Shown: positions 22,722 through 30,863 of the stretch, piece after piece
How the letters are laid out: every line of letters starts with the position of its first letter
How positions within the stretch are numbered: position 1 is the stretch's first letter
Assembly (NCBI RefSeq): GCF_003347015.1
Contig: NZ_PNFB01000027.1
Span: 1-41,623 of the forward strand
Reading direction: 5' to 3'
Source of the DNA: Brachybacterium sp. YJGR34
Lineage (GTDB): Bacteria > Actinomycetota > Actinomycetes > Actinomycetales > Dermabacteraceae
Length of the DNA stretch: 41,623 bases
Notes under the pieces: generated by a model
The model's input: only the letters and a program-made list of their open reading frames with translations
Databases searched by the model: none
Told to the model about the DNA's origin: nothing
Program-made: the position numbers and the translations under genes

Positions 22722-23500
22722 ACGGCGGCGGTGCGCCCGAGGCGCCGTGGCCGGTGGTGATGGTCCACGGCACCCGCACCTCCCACAGCCAATGGGACCG
22801 GCAGGTGCCGGCCCTCCGCGCCGCCGGACACGCGGTGAGCACACCGGACCTGCCCGGCCACGGTGAACGCCGCGACGAGCCCTTCACCCTCGAGGCGGCG
22901 CGGGAGGCCCTCGAGCAGGAGGTGCGCGGCGCCGCGCACCGCACGGGGCTGCCCGTGCACCTGGTGGGCAGCTCGCTGGGCGGGATGCTCGCGATCCACG
23001 TCGCGGCCCGGAACGCCCGGGCCGAGCCCTCGTTCCCGCTGGGCTCGCTCGTCGCCTGCGGCGCCGCCGTCCAGCCCACCGCCACCACGGCCCGTCTCTA
23101 CGGGCGGATGATCGCGTGGTCCGATCTGGTGCCGGGCATGCGCCCGGGAGCGGGCGGGCGTGTGTTCCGCATCGTCCTCGGCGCCGAGGGTGCGCGGGCC
23201 TACCTGCGCGGCGGCCGTGCCGAGGCGACCGTGGTCGCCCCGGCGATGGACGCCGTGGCGAGCCTCGACCTCCGCGCGGATCTGCGGAGGGTCGAGGTGC
23301 CGGTGGCCTTCCTGCACGGCCGCCTCGACCAGCTGCGCCTCGACGAACGCTCCTTCGTCGAGGCCGCGCCGCGGGGCCGGCTCGAGCTGCTCGGCCGCGG
23401 CTCCCACCTCGAGAACCTCTCCCGCCCGGATCGCTTCACCCCGGCGCTGCTGCGGGTGCTGGCGCGCTCCGAGCGGGACGTCCGCGGCGCCGGGGTCTGA
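22718..23500 (+). CDS. Alpha/beta hydrolase (second of a tandem pair)
   Basis: 260 residues. VVMVHGTRTSHSQWDRQVPA, then TPDLPGHGERRDEPFTL, nucleophile GSSLGGM, acid in HGRLDQLRLD and His in GSHLENLSRPDRF. All triad residues are present. Compared with its upstream paralogue it has a normal HGT oxyanion motif and about 24 extra residues, partly in a longer N-terminus and around the nucleophile region. ATG 22718 overlaps the preceding stop (ATGA), so production of the two is coupled, and they may act on related substrates or together. Confidence 0.9.
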   Translation: MNGGGAPEAPWPVVMVHGTRTSHSQWDRQVPALRAAGHAVSTPDLPGHGERRDEPFTLEAAREALEQEVRGAAHRTGLPVHLVGSSLGGMLAIHVAARNARAEPSFPLGSLVACGAAVQPTATTARLYGRMIAWSDLVPGMRPGAGGRVFRIVLGAEGARAYLRGGRAEATVVAPAMDAVASLDLRADLRRVEVPVAFLHGRLDQLRLDERSFVEAAPRGRLELLGRGSHLENLSRPDRFTPALLRVLARSERDVRGAGV

Positions 23501-23517
23501 GACACCGCCGCGCGCCG

Positions 23518-23523
23518 TAGGCT
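23518..23523 (+). promoter_or_regulatory. -10 hexamer of a leaderless transcript (LysR-type effector domain gene)
   Basis: TAGGCT lies six bases before ATG 23530 and there is no Shine-Dalgarno. The hexamer sits in the 29-base gap after the hydrolase pair, so this gene may have its own promoter despite the tight spacing. Confidence 0.5.
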
Positions 23524-23529
23524 GGACCC

Positions 23530-24075
23530 ATGGATCACCCCACCCTGCGCGTCGGCTTCGTGCCCGGCGTCGAGCCCGATCGCTTCCTGCGTCGCTGGAA
23601 GTCCGGCCGTCGCGACGCCTGGCTCGAGCTCGTCCCGGTGGCCCTCTCGCGCCAGCACGCCGCGCTCGCGGAGGGGGAGGTCGACATGTGCTTCGTCCGG
23701 CTCCCGCTGGAGTCCGAGGACCTCCACGCCGTCCCGCTGTGGGAGGAGCGGGCCTCGATCGTGGTCGGCTCGGACAACGTGCTGAGCCTGCTCGACGAGA
23801 TCGGCGAGGACGACCTGGTGGGCGAGACCGAGATCCCCTCCGAGCACCCCGACGATGCGCGCGGGAGGGTGGAGGTGGTCGCGACCGGCGTCGGCTTCAC
23901 CCGCATGCCGCTGTCCCTGGCCCGGCTGCACCACCGCAAGGACGCCGTCCACCGCCCGCTCCGCGACGGCGAGCCGACCCGGATCGCGCTGGTCTGGCCC
24001 CGCGCGGCCGACGACCCGCTGCGCCAGGAGTTCGTCGGCGTGGTGCGCGGGCGCACCGCCCGCTCCAGCCGCTGA
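23530..24075 (+). CDS. Orphan LysR-type substrate-binding domain protein
   Basis: 181 residues that correspond to the effector-binding domain of LysR-type regulators, without the N-terminal helix-turn-helix. TLRVGFVPGVEPDRFLRRWK starts the first strand-helix; ALAEGEVDMCFVRLPLESED, HAVPLWEERASIVVGSDNVL and RIALVWPRAADDPLRQEFVG follow the usual order. With no DNA-binding domain or signal peptide it should be a cytosolic small-molecule-binding protein, perhaps acting on a partner protein. Stand-alone versions are annotated as LysR substrate-binding domain proteins in actinobacteria; the ligand is unknown. Confidence 0.82.
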   Translation: MDHPTLRVGFVPGVEPDRFLRRWKSGRRDAWLELVPVALSRQHAALAEGEVDMCFVRLPLESEDLHAVPLWEERASIVVGSDNVLSLLDEIGEDDLVGETEIPSEHPDDARGRVEVVATGVGFTRMPLSLARLHHRKDAVHRPLRDGEPTRIALVWPRAADDPLRQEFVGVVRGRTARSSR

Positions 24076-24116
24076 TCCCGCCCCCGACCCCCGAGCATCC
24101 CCGAGGAGAAGAACCC

Positions 24117-24593
24117 ATGACCGAGCCCGCTCCCCGCATGAACGTCGAGAGCTTCAACCTCGACCACCGCACCGTCGCCGCGCCCTACCTCCGCATCGCG
24201 GACCGCAAGGAGCTCCCCGGCGGCGACGTGCTCACCAAGTTCGATGTGCGCTTCACCCAGCCCAATCTCTCCCATCTCGACTCCGAGACGGTCCATTCCC
24301 TCGAGCACCTGATGGCCGAGCTGCTGCGCGATCACACCGCGGACGTGCTGGACGTCTCGCCGATGGGCTGCCGCACCGGCTTCTACGTGCTGCTGTTCGG
24401 GGACCACACGGCCGAGGGCTTCGCCCCCGTTCTCGAGGCCGGCCTGCGCGATCTCCTGGAGGCCGCGGAGGTGCCGGCCGCCAACGAGGTCCAGTGCGGC
24501 TGGGGCGCGCACCACTCGCTCGAGGGCGCCCAGCGGGCTGCGCGCGAGTTCCTCGCGCAGCGCGACCAGTGGGAGCAGGTCACCGCCGGGTGA
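24117..24593 (+). CDS. luxS: S-ribosylhomocysteine lyase (LuxS)
   Basis: 158 residues, ATG 24117 behind GAGGAGAAG. LuxS splits S-ribosylhomocysteine into homocysteine and DPD, the precursor of autoinducer-2, in the activated methyl cycle. The signature is complete: MNVESFNLDHRTVAAPYLRI, HSLEHL (metal-binding His pair), SPMGCRTGFYVLLF (catalytic Cys region) and VQCGWGAHHSLEGA, whose Cys completes the Fe/Zn site. It overlaps the convergent malQ stop by 14 bases. No pfs gene is in the window, so the primary role (SRH recycling or signalling) cannot be judged. Confidence 0.97.
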   Translation: MTEPAPRMNVESFNLDHRTVAAPYLRIADRKELPGGDVLTKFDVRFTQPNLSHLDSETVHSLEHLMAELLRDHTADVLDVSPMGCRTGFYVLLFGDHTAEGFAPVLEAGLRDLLEAAEVPAANEVQCGWGAHHSLEGAQRAAREFLAQRDQWEQVTAG

Positions 24594-26697
24594 GCTCCTC
24601 GCGCACCGCCGCCAGCAGGCGCGCGGTGCGCTCGTGGTCGGCCAGGTCGTCGACCGTCACCGGGGACAGCGCCGCGTCCGCGAGCGGGATCCGCCAGTTC
24701 GGGTGCTCCTCGTCGGTGCCCGGCTGGTTCTGGATCCGCCGCTCGCCCACGCAGTCCACGAGCGAGACGCCCAGCAGCAGCGACGGGGTGCGCGCCAGGT
24801 GGCGGTGCAGGGCGATCACCTGCTCCTCGATGCTCGTCGTCCCGTCCGCCAGGAGGCTCTCCGCCCGCAGCATCGCGAGGACCTGCTCCCGGGCCGCGGC
24901 GGCGGCGTCGAGCTCCTCGTCGAGCCCGCGCTCCAGCAGGCCCAGCGTGTGGCGGAGCGCGACGTGGTCGCCCTGCAGATAGCCCGCGGCGGGCGGGAGG
25001 TCGTGGGTGGACACCGAGGCCATGCACAGGGTGCGGTAGTCCTCCGCGGGCAGCGGCTCGCTCTCGTCGTCGGCCTCGAACCACAGGATCGAGGTGCCCA
25101 GGATCCCGCGCTCGACCAGGTGGTCCCGGACCCAGGGCTCGAAGGTGCCGAGGTCCTCGCCCACCACGATCGTGCCCGCGCGGTGCGCCTCGAGCGCGAG
25201 GATCCCGAGCATCGCCTCGTGATCGTAGGCGACGTACGCGCCGTCGGAGGCCTCGTGCCCCTCGGGGATCCACCACAGCCGGAACAGCCCCAGCACGTGA
25301 TCGATCCGCAGCGCGCCGGCATGGCGCATGAGGGTGCGCAGCATGTCGCGCCAGGGCCGGTAGGAGGCCTCGCGCAACCGCTCGGGGTGCCAGGGCGGCT
25401 GGTGCCAGTTCTGCCCCTGCTGGTTGTACTGGTCCGCCGGTGCGCCCACGCCGATGCCCTCGGCCAGCACCTCTCGCAGCCGCCAGGCGTCCGCGCCGTG
25501 CTGCTCGACCCCCACGGCGAGATCGTGCATGATACCGATCCGCATCCCGGCCTCGCGGGCCGCGGCCTGCGCCGCGCCCAGCTGCTCGTCCAGCAGCCAC
25601 TGCGTCCACACATGGAAATCGATGCGGCCCGCCAGCTTCCGCCGCGCCTGCTCGACGGTGCTCTCGTCGAGGCGGTGCAGCAGGTCCTCGTCGGCGGTGC
25701 CGTGGACGCGCTCGGCGAGCGCGCACCACAGGGCGAAGTCCTCCAGTCCCTGGCCCTCGCGAGCCCGGTAGGCGTCCAGCAGGGCCTGCCGGGCGGCGGT
25801 CAGGGGCACGGCGTGCAGCTCCTCGAGCGCCGCGAGCTTCGCGGCGAGCACCCCGTCGCGCTCGAGGCGATCTGTGCGCCGGTTCCCGGCGGCCACCTCC
25901 CGCCGCAGCAGCTCGATGCGCTGCCGGGCATGCGCGGGCAGGTCTCTGAGCTCGGGGACGTCCTCGATCCGCAGGTAGAGCGCGCTCGTGAAGCGGCGGG
26001 TGACCGGGAGGTACGGGGAGGGCTCCGTCGGCGGGGTCGGGTACGAGGCGTGCAGGGGATTGACGAGCAGGAAGTCCGCGCCGTGGCGGGCACCCGTGAT
26101 CGCGGCGAGGTCCCGCAGATCGGCGAGGTCTCCGATGCCCCAGGAGCGCTCCGAGCGCACCGAGTACAGCTGGGCCTGGAGCCCGACGGCGCGCCGGGAG
26201 GCGAGGTGCTCGTGCGCGGTGAGGCGCGCCGGGGCGACGACCAGATCGGCCTCCTCGGCGCCGTCGGAGGTCTCGGCGACGAGGCGATGCCAGCCCAGGG
26301 GGAGTCCTGAGGGCAGGTGGAAGCGGGCACGTCCGCGCAGGGTGCCGTCGAGGTCGTACGGGGGCGTGTGGTCCTCGCCCTGTTCGAGCCGGCGCAGCCC
26401 GCCGTCCTCGAGGCGCAGCTGCACGCTGACTGCGGTGCCGTGGTCCACGTGGACGGGGACGGTGCTGGCGAGGTCCTCGCGCAGCACGGTGACCGGCGGC
26501 AGGGTCCGGGTCCAGGGGCGGCGCTCGTGCTCGGCGCGCACCGCCGCGATGCCCTCCGCGGAGTCGGCGTCCGCGCCGAGAGCGCGGAGGACGGCGCGCA
26601 GTGTGCTGTCCGGGACGTCCTGGACGGTGCCGTCCCATTCCTGGTGCCGGGTGCTCACGCCGAGGTCGCGGGCGAGGTCGCGGAGCGCTGAGGCCAT
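24580..26697 (-). CDS. malQ: 4-alpha-glucanotransferase (amylomaltase, GH77)
   Basis: 705 residues, typical of actinobacterial MalQ, which carries an extra ~150-residue N-terminal beta-domain. MalQ transfers glucan segments between maltodextrins in glycogen and maltose metabolism. GH77 landmarks: SVRSERSWGIGDLADLRDLA, FLLVNPLHASYPTPPTEPSP, DQYNQQGQNWHQPPWHPERL, nucleophile Asp in ALRIDHVLGLFRLWW, acid/base Glu in VVGEDLG and third Asp in STHDLPP. The start is set by the leaderless promoter (TACGAT, 26709-26704). The pmt gene lies 67 bases upstream on the same strand. Confidence 0.96.
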   Translation of the reverse strand: MASALRDLARDLGVSTRHQEWDGTVQDVPDSTLRAVLRALGADADSAEGIAAVRAEHERRPWTRTLPPVTVLREDLASTVPVHVDHGTAVSVQLRLEDGGLRRLEQGEDHTPPYDLDGTLRGRARFHLPSGLPLGWHRLVAETSDGAEEADLVVAPARLTAHEHLASRRAVGLQAQLYSVRSERSWGIGDLADLRDLAAITGARHGADFLLVNPLHASYPTPPTEPSPYLPVTRRFTSALYLRIEDVPELRDLPAHARQRIELLRREVAAGNRRTDRLERDGVLAAKLAALEELHAVPLTAARQALLDAYRAREGQGLEDFALWCALAERVHGTADEDLLHRLDESTVEQARRKLAGRIDFHVWTQWLLDEQLGAAQAAAREAGMRIGIMHDLAVGVEQHGADAWRLREVLAEGIGVGAPADQYNQQGQNWHQPPWHPERLREASYRPWRDMLRTLMRHAGALRIDHVLGLFRLWWIPEGHEASDGAYVAYDHEAMLGILALEAHRAGTIVVGEDLGTFEPWVRDHLVERGILGTSILWFEADDESEPLPAEDYRTLCMASVSTHDLPPAAGYLQGDHVALRHTLGLLERGLDEELDAAAAAREQVLAMLRAESLLADGTTSIEEQVIALHRHLARTPSLLLGVSLVDCVGERRIQNQPGTDEEHPNWRIPLADAALSPVTVDDLADHERTARLLAAVREELTRR

Positions 26698-26703
26698 GCG
26701 GTC

Positions 26704-26709
26704 ATCGTA
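26704..26709 (-). promoter_or_regulatory. -10 hexamer of a leaderless transcript (malQ)
   Basis: On the minus strand TACGAT is followed by GACCGC and then ATG 26697; no Shine-Dalgarno is visible. malQ can thus be expressed separately from pmt. Confidence 0.55.
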
Positions 26710-26764
26710 GCGGCCCGCGGAGTGATCCCCGCCACGTCCGGACCCGGGACTGAGGGACCGGGGT

Positions 26765-28426
26765 CTATGTCCAGCTGGGCAGCCACATGCGATAGCGCCA
26801 CTGCTCCAGGTCCAGCACCTGCCCCGTCCACACCGGCCAGAAGAAGGCGGAGACCAGCACGATGAGGACCAGCAGGGAGCCCACGAACAGCCCGCCGGCC
26901 AGGCGCCGCTCCCCGTCCGCTCCCCGGGGGCCGATCACCAGGGCCATCACGTAGGCCAGGCACAGCAGGAACCAGGGCTCGAAGGCGATGACGTAGAAGG
27001 TGAAGATGGTGCGCTCGCTGTACAGCAGCCAGGGCAGGTACCCGGCGGCGAGACCGGCCAGCGCCGCCCAGGCCCGTCCGTCGCGGCGCCAGATCGCGAG
27101 CACCACGGTGACCGCCAGGGCGAGCGTCCCCAGCCACCAGATCAGCGGGTTGCCGACGGAGAGGATGTGCGCGCCGCACTCGGCGACCTCGCAGCCGTTC
27201 TCCCCGTAGTCGAAGGAGCGGTAGTAGAAGTTGGTGGGCCGCAGCTGCAGCAGCCAGCCCGCCGGATGGGCCTGGTAGGGATGCTCGGAGTCCAGGCCCA
27301 CATGGAACGCGTACGCCTGGCGGTGGTAGAGCCACAGCGAGAGCAGCGAGTCCAGCACGCCGTTGCCGGTGTCCACTCCGCGCTCGGCGGCGAGCTCGCG
27401 ATGGTAGCCGACGGAGGAGGCGAACCAGCCCGCCCAGGAGGCCAGATAGGTGACCGCGGCGGTGCCCACCATGGCGACGAAGGCGGGGACCGCATCGCGC
27501 ACCAGTCCGCCCACCAGCCAGTCCCGCTGGCCGATGGTGCGTCGCGCCCACCAGTCCCACAGCACGGTCATGATCCCGAAGACCGCCAGGAAGTACAGCC
27601 CGGACCACTTCACGGAGCACGCCATCCCCAGCAGCACCCCGGCCAGCAGGCGCCAGGGCCGCGGGCCGCCGGAGATCCCGAGCGCAGGGGGGTCCTGTCC
27701 GAGCTCCTGCAGGTCGACGGCGGCCAGGGCCAGGCGTTCACGGAAGCGGTCGCGGTCGATGAGCAGCGCGCCGAAGGCCGCGAGGGCGAAGAACATCACG
27801 AAGGGGTCCAGCAGGCTGGTGCGCGAGTGCACCAGGGCGACGCCGTCGATCGCGAGCAGCAGCGCGGCGATGAGGCCGACGGTCGTGGAGCGGAACAGCC
27901 GCCGTCCGATCCGGGCGAGCATCAGCACCGAGACGGCGCCGAGCAGTGCGGAGGAGAGGCGCCACCCCCAGGGGGAGTCGGCCCCCACCAGCGTCATCCC
28001 GGCGCCGATCAGCCACTTGCCCAGCGGGGGATGGACCACGTAGGAGCCGGTCTCCTCGTAGGTGTCCACGTCCCCGGCCTCGAAGACGGCGTCGTGCTCG
28101 TCCGGCCAGGACATCTCCACGCCCTCTTGCGTGAGGGCGTAGGCGTCCTTGACGTAGTAGGTCTCGTCGAAGATCAGCTCCCCGATCGAGCCCAGCCCCC
28201 ACAGCCGCAGCACCAGTGCGAGCCCGAAGACGGCCATCGCCCCGGCCCAGGCCATCCTCGAGAGCGGCAGGTCGAAGGTGTGCAGGCGTCGGCGGAAGGA
28301 GGCGAGCGCGGTGTCCGGGTCCGCGGGGGGTGCGGCGTGCGCCGGGCCCGCGGCGGAGCCGTCCGACGGCGCGTCCGCGGAGAGCACGGTGTCCTCGGGG
28401 CGGGACCCCTCCTCCTCCGTGTGCAC
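26765..28426 (-). CDS. pmt: Polyprenol-phosphate-mannose protein O-mannosyltransferase (PMT, GT39)
   Basis: 553 residues. PMT moves mannose from polyprenyl-phosphate-mannose to Ser/Thr of secreted proteins. After a ~60-residue cytoplasmic N-terminus come about ten to eleven membrane helices; loop 1 has the catalytic FDETYYVKDAYALTQEGVEM with Asp-Glu, then VHPPLGKWLIGAGM, SRTSLLDPFVMFFALAAFGA and YPWL-like GYLPWLLYSERTIFTFYVIA. I chose GTG 28426 (MHTEEEG) rather than GTG 28432, because TAGCAT ends exactly six bases before it. It is divergent from rsmI, as in many actinobacteria. Confidence 0.94.
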   Translation of the reverse strand: MHTEEEGSRPEDTVLSADAPSDGSAAGPAHAAPPADPDTALASFRRRLHTFDLPLSRMAWAGAMAVFGLALVLRLWGLGSIGELIFDETYYVKDAYALTQEGVEMSWPDEHDAVFEAGDVDTYEETGSYVVHPPLGKWLIGAGMTLVGADSPWGWRLSSALLGAVSVLMLARIGRRLFRSTTVGLIAALLLAIDGVALVHSRTSLLDPFVMFFALAAFGALLIDRDRFRERLALAAVDLQELGQDPPALGISGGPRPWRLLAGVLLGMACSVKWSGLYFLAVFGIMTVLWDWWARRTIGQRDWLVGGLVRDAVPAFVAMVGTAAVTYLASWAGWFASSVGYHRELAAERGVDTGNGVLDSLLSLWLYHRQAYAFHVGLDSEHPYQAHPAGWLLQLRPTNFYYRSFDYGENGCEVAECGAHILSVGNPLIWWLGTLALAVTVVLAIWRRDGRAWAALAGLAAGYLPWLLYSERTIFTFYVIAFEPWFLLCLAYVMALVIGPRGADGERRLAGGLFVGSLLVLIVLVSAFFWPVWTGQVLDLEQWRYRMWLPSWT

Positions 28427-28432
28427 TCGCAC

Positions 28433-28438
28433 ATGCTA
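28433..28438 (-). promoter_or_regulatory. -10 hexamer of a leaderless transcript (pmt)
   Basis: On the minus strand TAGCAT is followed by GTGCGA and then GTG 28426. The divergent rsmI gene uses the same TAGCAT hexamer with the same six-base gap. Confidence 0.55.
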
Positions 28439-28477
28439 GGACATCGCCGGCGGGGACTCGGGGCGGCCGGTGCTGAC

Positions 28478-28483
28478 TAGCAT
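28478..28483 (+). promoter_or_regulatory. -10 hexamer of a leaderless transcript (rsmI)
   Basis: TAGCAT is followed by GGGCGG and ATG 28490. An ATG at 28482 overlaps the hexamer and is out of frame, so it is not the start. Confidence 0.6.
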
Positions 28484-28489
28484 GGGCGG

Positions 28490-29332
28490 ATGCTCGAATC
28501 CGGAGTCCTCACCCTCGCCGCGACCCCGATCGGCAACCCGCTGGACGCCTCGGTGCGCCTGATGCGGGCCCTCGGCGAGGCCGATCTGATCGCGGCCGAG
28601 GACACCCGCCGGCTCGCCCGCCTGGTGAGGGAGCTGGAGGTGACCACCACCGGGCGGATCCTCTCCTACCACGAGCACAACGAGGCCGAGCGCACCGATG
28701 CGCTGCTCGAGGCGCTGGCGACAGGCAGGCGCGTCCTCGTCGTCACCGACGCCGGGATGCCGGTCGTCTCCGACCCCGGCTTCGCGGCGGTGCGCGCGGC
28801 GGCCGCGGCCGGGTACCGGGTCACGGTGATCCCCGGCCCCTCGGCCGTCCTCACGGCGCTCGCCGCCTCCGGCATCGCCCCGGACCGCTTCACCTTCGAG
28901 GGATTCCCGCCGCGCCGTGACGGCCGGCGCCGCACCGCGCTCGAGCCGCTCGCCGCCGAGCAGCGCACCATGGTGTTCTTCGAGTCACCGCGCCGCACCG
29001 CCGCGACGCTTGCGGCGATGGCCGAGGCCTTCGGGGCCGAGCGCCGGGCAGCGGTCGCCCGCGAGCTGACCAAGACCCACGAGGAGATCGTGCGCGGCAC
29101 CCTCGCCGAGCTCACGGCCTGGGCCGAGGAGGGGGAGGTGCTGGGCGAGGTGGTCCTCGTCGTCGAGGGCGCCGAGCCCGCCGCCGCCTCGCCCGAGGAT
29201 CTCGTGGAGCAGGTGCTGGCGCGGGCCGCGGCGGGGGAGCGGCTCAAGGACGCGGCGAAGGACGTGGCCGCACGGCACCCCGGCGTCGGCGCGAGCGCGC
29301 TCTACGACCTGGCCCTCGCACGGCGGCGCTGA
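28490..29332 (+). CDS. rsmI: 16S rRNA (cytidine1402-2'-O)-methyltransferase
   Basis: 280 residues, the family's usual length. RsmI puts the 2'-O-methyl on C1402 of the 16S rRNA decoding centre. It belongs to the tetrapyrrole-methylase fold: [16 protein letters not shown] at the start, [79 protein letters not shown] and [15 protein letters not shown] are all diagnostic. It is a single gene divergent from pmt and closed by a strong hairpin at 29364. Confidence 0.97.
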   Translation: MLESGVLTLAATPIGNPLDASVRLMRALGEADLIAAEDTRRLARLVRELEVTTTGRILSYHEHNEAERTDALLEALATGRRVLVVTDAGMPVVSDPGFAAVRAAAAAGYRVTVIPGPSAVLTALAASGIAPDRFTFEGFPPRRDGRRRTALEPLAAEQRTMVFFESPRRTAATLAAMAEAFGAERRAAVARELTKTHEEIVRGTLAELTAWAEEGEVLGEVVLVVEGAEPAAASPEDLVEQVLARAAAGERLKDAAKDVAARHPGVGASALYDLALARRR

Positions 29333-29363
29333 CGCCGGCGGGCCGCCGCCCGCCCGGACGCGA

Positions 29364-29396
29364 GAACGCCCCCGGCACCAGGTGCCGGGGGCGTTC
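29364..29396. terminator. 16-bp perfect hairpin between rsmI and rpmF
   Basis: GAACGCCCCCGGCACC (29364-29379) is directly repeated in inverted form at 29381-29396, with a single unpaired A at the centre (the real loop will open a few pairs). It separates convergent rsmI and rpmF and should work in both directions. Confidence 0.85.
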
Positions 29397-29434
29397 CCCG
29401 AGGATTCCACGCCGGGCCGGAGCCCGCGACGCGA

Positions 29435-29605
29435 TCAGTCGTCGATCTGCAGGAGACCGCGCTGGTACGCCTTCGCCAGGCGGCGCGGCACCGCGGCGGT
29501 GCGCCCGCGGACCGTCACCTGCACGAGGTCGGCGTTGTTCGCCTTCCACTGCGAGCGACGGGAGTGCGTGCGCGAACGGGACATCTTGAACTTGGGCACT
29601 GCCAT
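29435..29605 (-). CDS. rpmF: 50S ribosomal protein L32, cysteine-free form
   Basis: 56 residues from ATG 29605, behind [28 protein letters not shown] is the universal L32 start; [20 protein letters not shown] follows. The zinc-ribbon cysteines of C+ L32 are absent, so this is the zinc-independent C- form, as in the M. tuberculosis rpmF product. Organisms with C- paralogues often have a second, zinc-binding copy elsewhere and control the C- one by zinc. The 262-base gap to tatD holds the divergent promoters; no gene is seen there. Confidence 0.95.
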   Translation of the reverse strand: MAVPKFKMSRSRTHSRRSQWKANNADLVQVTVRGRTAAVPRRLAKAYQRGLLQIDD

Positions 29606-29855
29606 GGGACGCTCCTTGACGGTCCGGAGGATGAACGGGTGCTGGCATCCGTCCCGAGCAGCGACCCGAACCCGGTCCAGCGGAATCGGGGCGCTCGGGT
29701 GCACGAAAGGACGCGCAACAACGAACTATCCTGCCACATCTCGCGGCACTTCGCCCCCTGCGGGGGCGTGAGCTATCGCACCGCGGCCGCCGTGCCGGAG
29801 GGCGGAGCGCTGCGGCTGCCGCCCGGTCGTGGACGGCGGCGCGCCCGGAGCCTCC

Positions 29856-29861
29856 TACCAT
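29856..29861 (+). promoter_or_regulatory. -10 hexamer of a leaderless transcript (tatD-ksgA-ispE)
   Basis: TACCAT is followed by GGTCGC and ATG 29868, with no Shine-Dalgarno. This would start the whole tatD-ksgA-ispE operon. Confidence 0.6.
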
Positions 29862-29867
29862 GGTCGC

Positions 29868-30863
29868 ATGCCGTCACCGCACGAGACCGAACCCGCTCCC
29901 GCCTCCGCCCCTGCGTCTGCCCACGCCCTGGCCCCGGTGCGCGATCGCGAGGCTCTCGATCCGCGCGGAGCGAAGCGCGACCGCTCCTGGCCGCCGGCGC
30001 CGGAGCCGCTCCCGTACCCGGTGATCGACAATCACTGCCACCTCGACTTCTCCGACGGCGACGAGGAGCTGGGCGTGCGGGACCATGTCGAGCGTGCCGC
30101 GGCCGCCGGGGTGGACGCGCAGATCACCATCGGCTCGGATCTCGAGGCCGTGCGCTGGACCGCCGCCCTGCTCGCGGCGCCGGACCGCCCGGAGAGCCTG
30201 CGCGGCGGCGTCGCCGTGCACCCCAACGAGGCGGCGCTGCACGCTCGCGGCACCGATCACGACGGCAACGCCCTGATCGGTCTGGACGAGGCGATCGCGG
30301 AGGTGTCCACTCTCCTGCGGGGCCCGGGCATGATCGTGGTGGGGGAGACCGGGCTGGACTGGTTCCGCACCTCCCGCGGGGACGAGCGGGCCCGTGCCGC
30401 GCAGATCGAGTCCTTCCGGGCGCACATCGCGCTGGCCAAGGAGCTGGACCTGCCGCTGCAGATCCACGACCGCGACGCCCACCGCGACGTGCTCGAGGTG
30501 CTCGACGCGGACGGCGCGCCCGAGCGCACGGTCTTCCACTGCTTCTCCGGCGACGCCGAGTTCGCGCGGGAGTGCGTGGACCGCGGCCACTACCTCTCCT
30601 TCGCCGGCACCGTCACCTTCAAGAACGCCGACGGTCTGCGCGGCGCGCTCGCGGAGGTGGATCTGGGGCGCGTGATGGTGGAGACCGACGCCCCCTTCCT
30701 CACCCCCGTCCCGTACCGGGGGCGGCCGAACTCCTCGTACCTGATCCCGCTGACCATGGCGACCATCGCGGAGGTCACCGGCACCGAGCTCGAGCACGCC
30801 TGCCGCGCGGTGCGCGCGACCACCGAAGAGGTCTACGCCTGGCCGGAAGCGCTCGCGGCATGA
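29868..30863 (+). CDS. tatD: TatD-family metal-dependent hydrolase/DNase
   Basis: 331 residues. TatD proteins are TIM-barrel metal nucleases with 3'-5' exonuclease activity. Metal ligands: DNHCHLDFSD (His-x-His), VVGETGLDWF (Glu), QIHDRDAH (His), VFHCFSGDAEFARE (His) and METDAPFLTPVPYRG (Asp). Residues 1-50 are an Ala/Pro-rich extension (TEPAPASAPASAHALAP) not needed for the fold. A start at GTG 29829 is in frame but the six-base spacing after TACCAT supports ATG 29868. Its TGA overlaps the ksgA ATG (ATGA). Confidence 0.94.
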   Translation: MPSPHETEPAPASAPASAHALAPVRDREALDPRGAKRDRSWPPAPEPLPYPVIDNHCHLDFSDGDEELGVRDHVERAAAAGVDAQITIGSDLEAVRWTAALLAAPDRPESLRGGVAVHPNEAALHARGTDHDGNALIGLDEAIAEVSTLLRGPGMIVVGETGLDWFRTSRGDERARAAQIESFRAHIALAKELDLPLQIHDRDAHRDVLEVLDADGAPERTVFHCFSGDAEFARECVDRGHYLSFAGTVTFKNADGLRGALAEVDLGRVMVETDAPFLTPVPYRGRPNSSYLIPLTMATIAEVTGTELEHACRAVRATTEEVYAWPEALAA

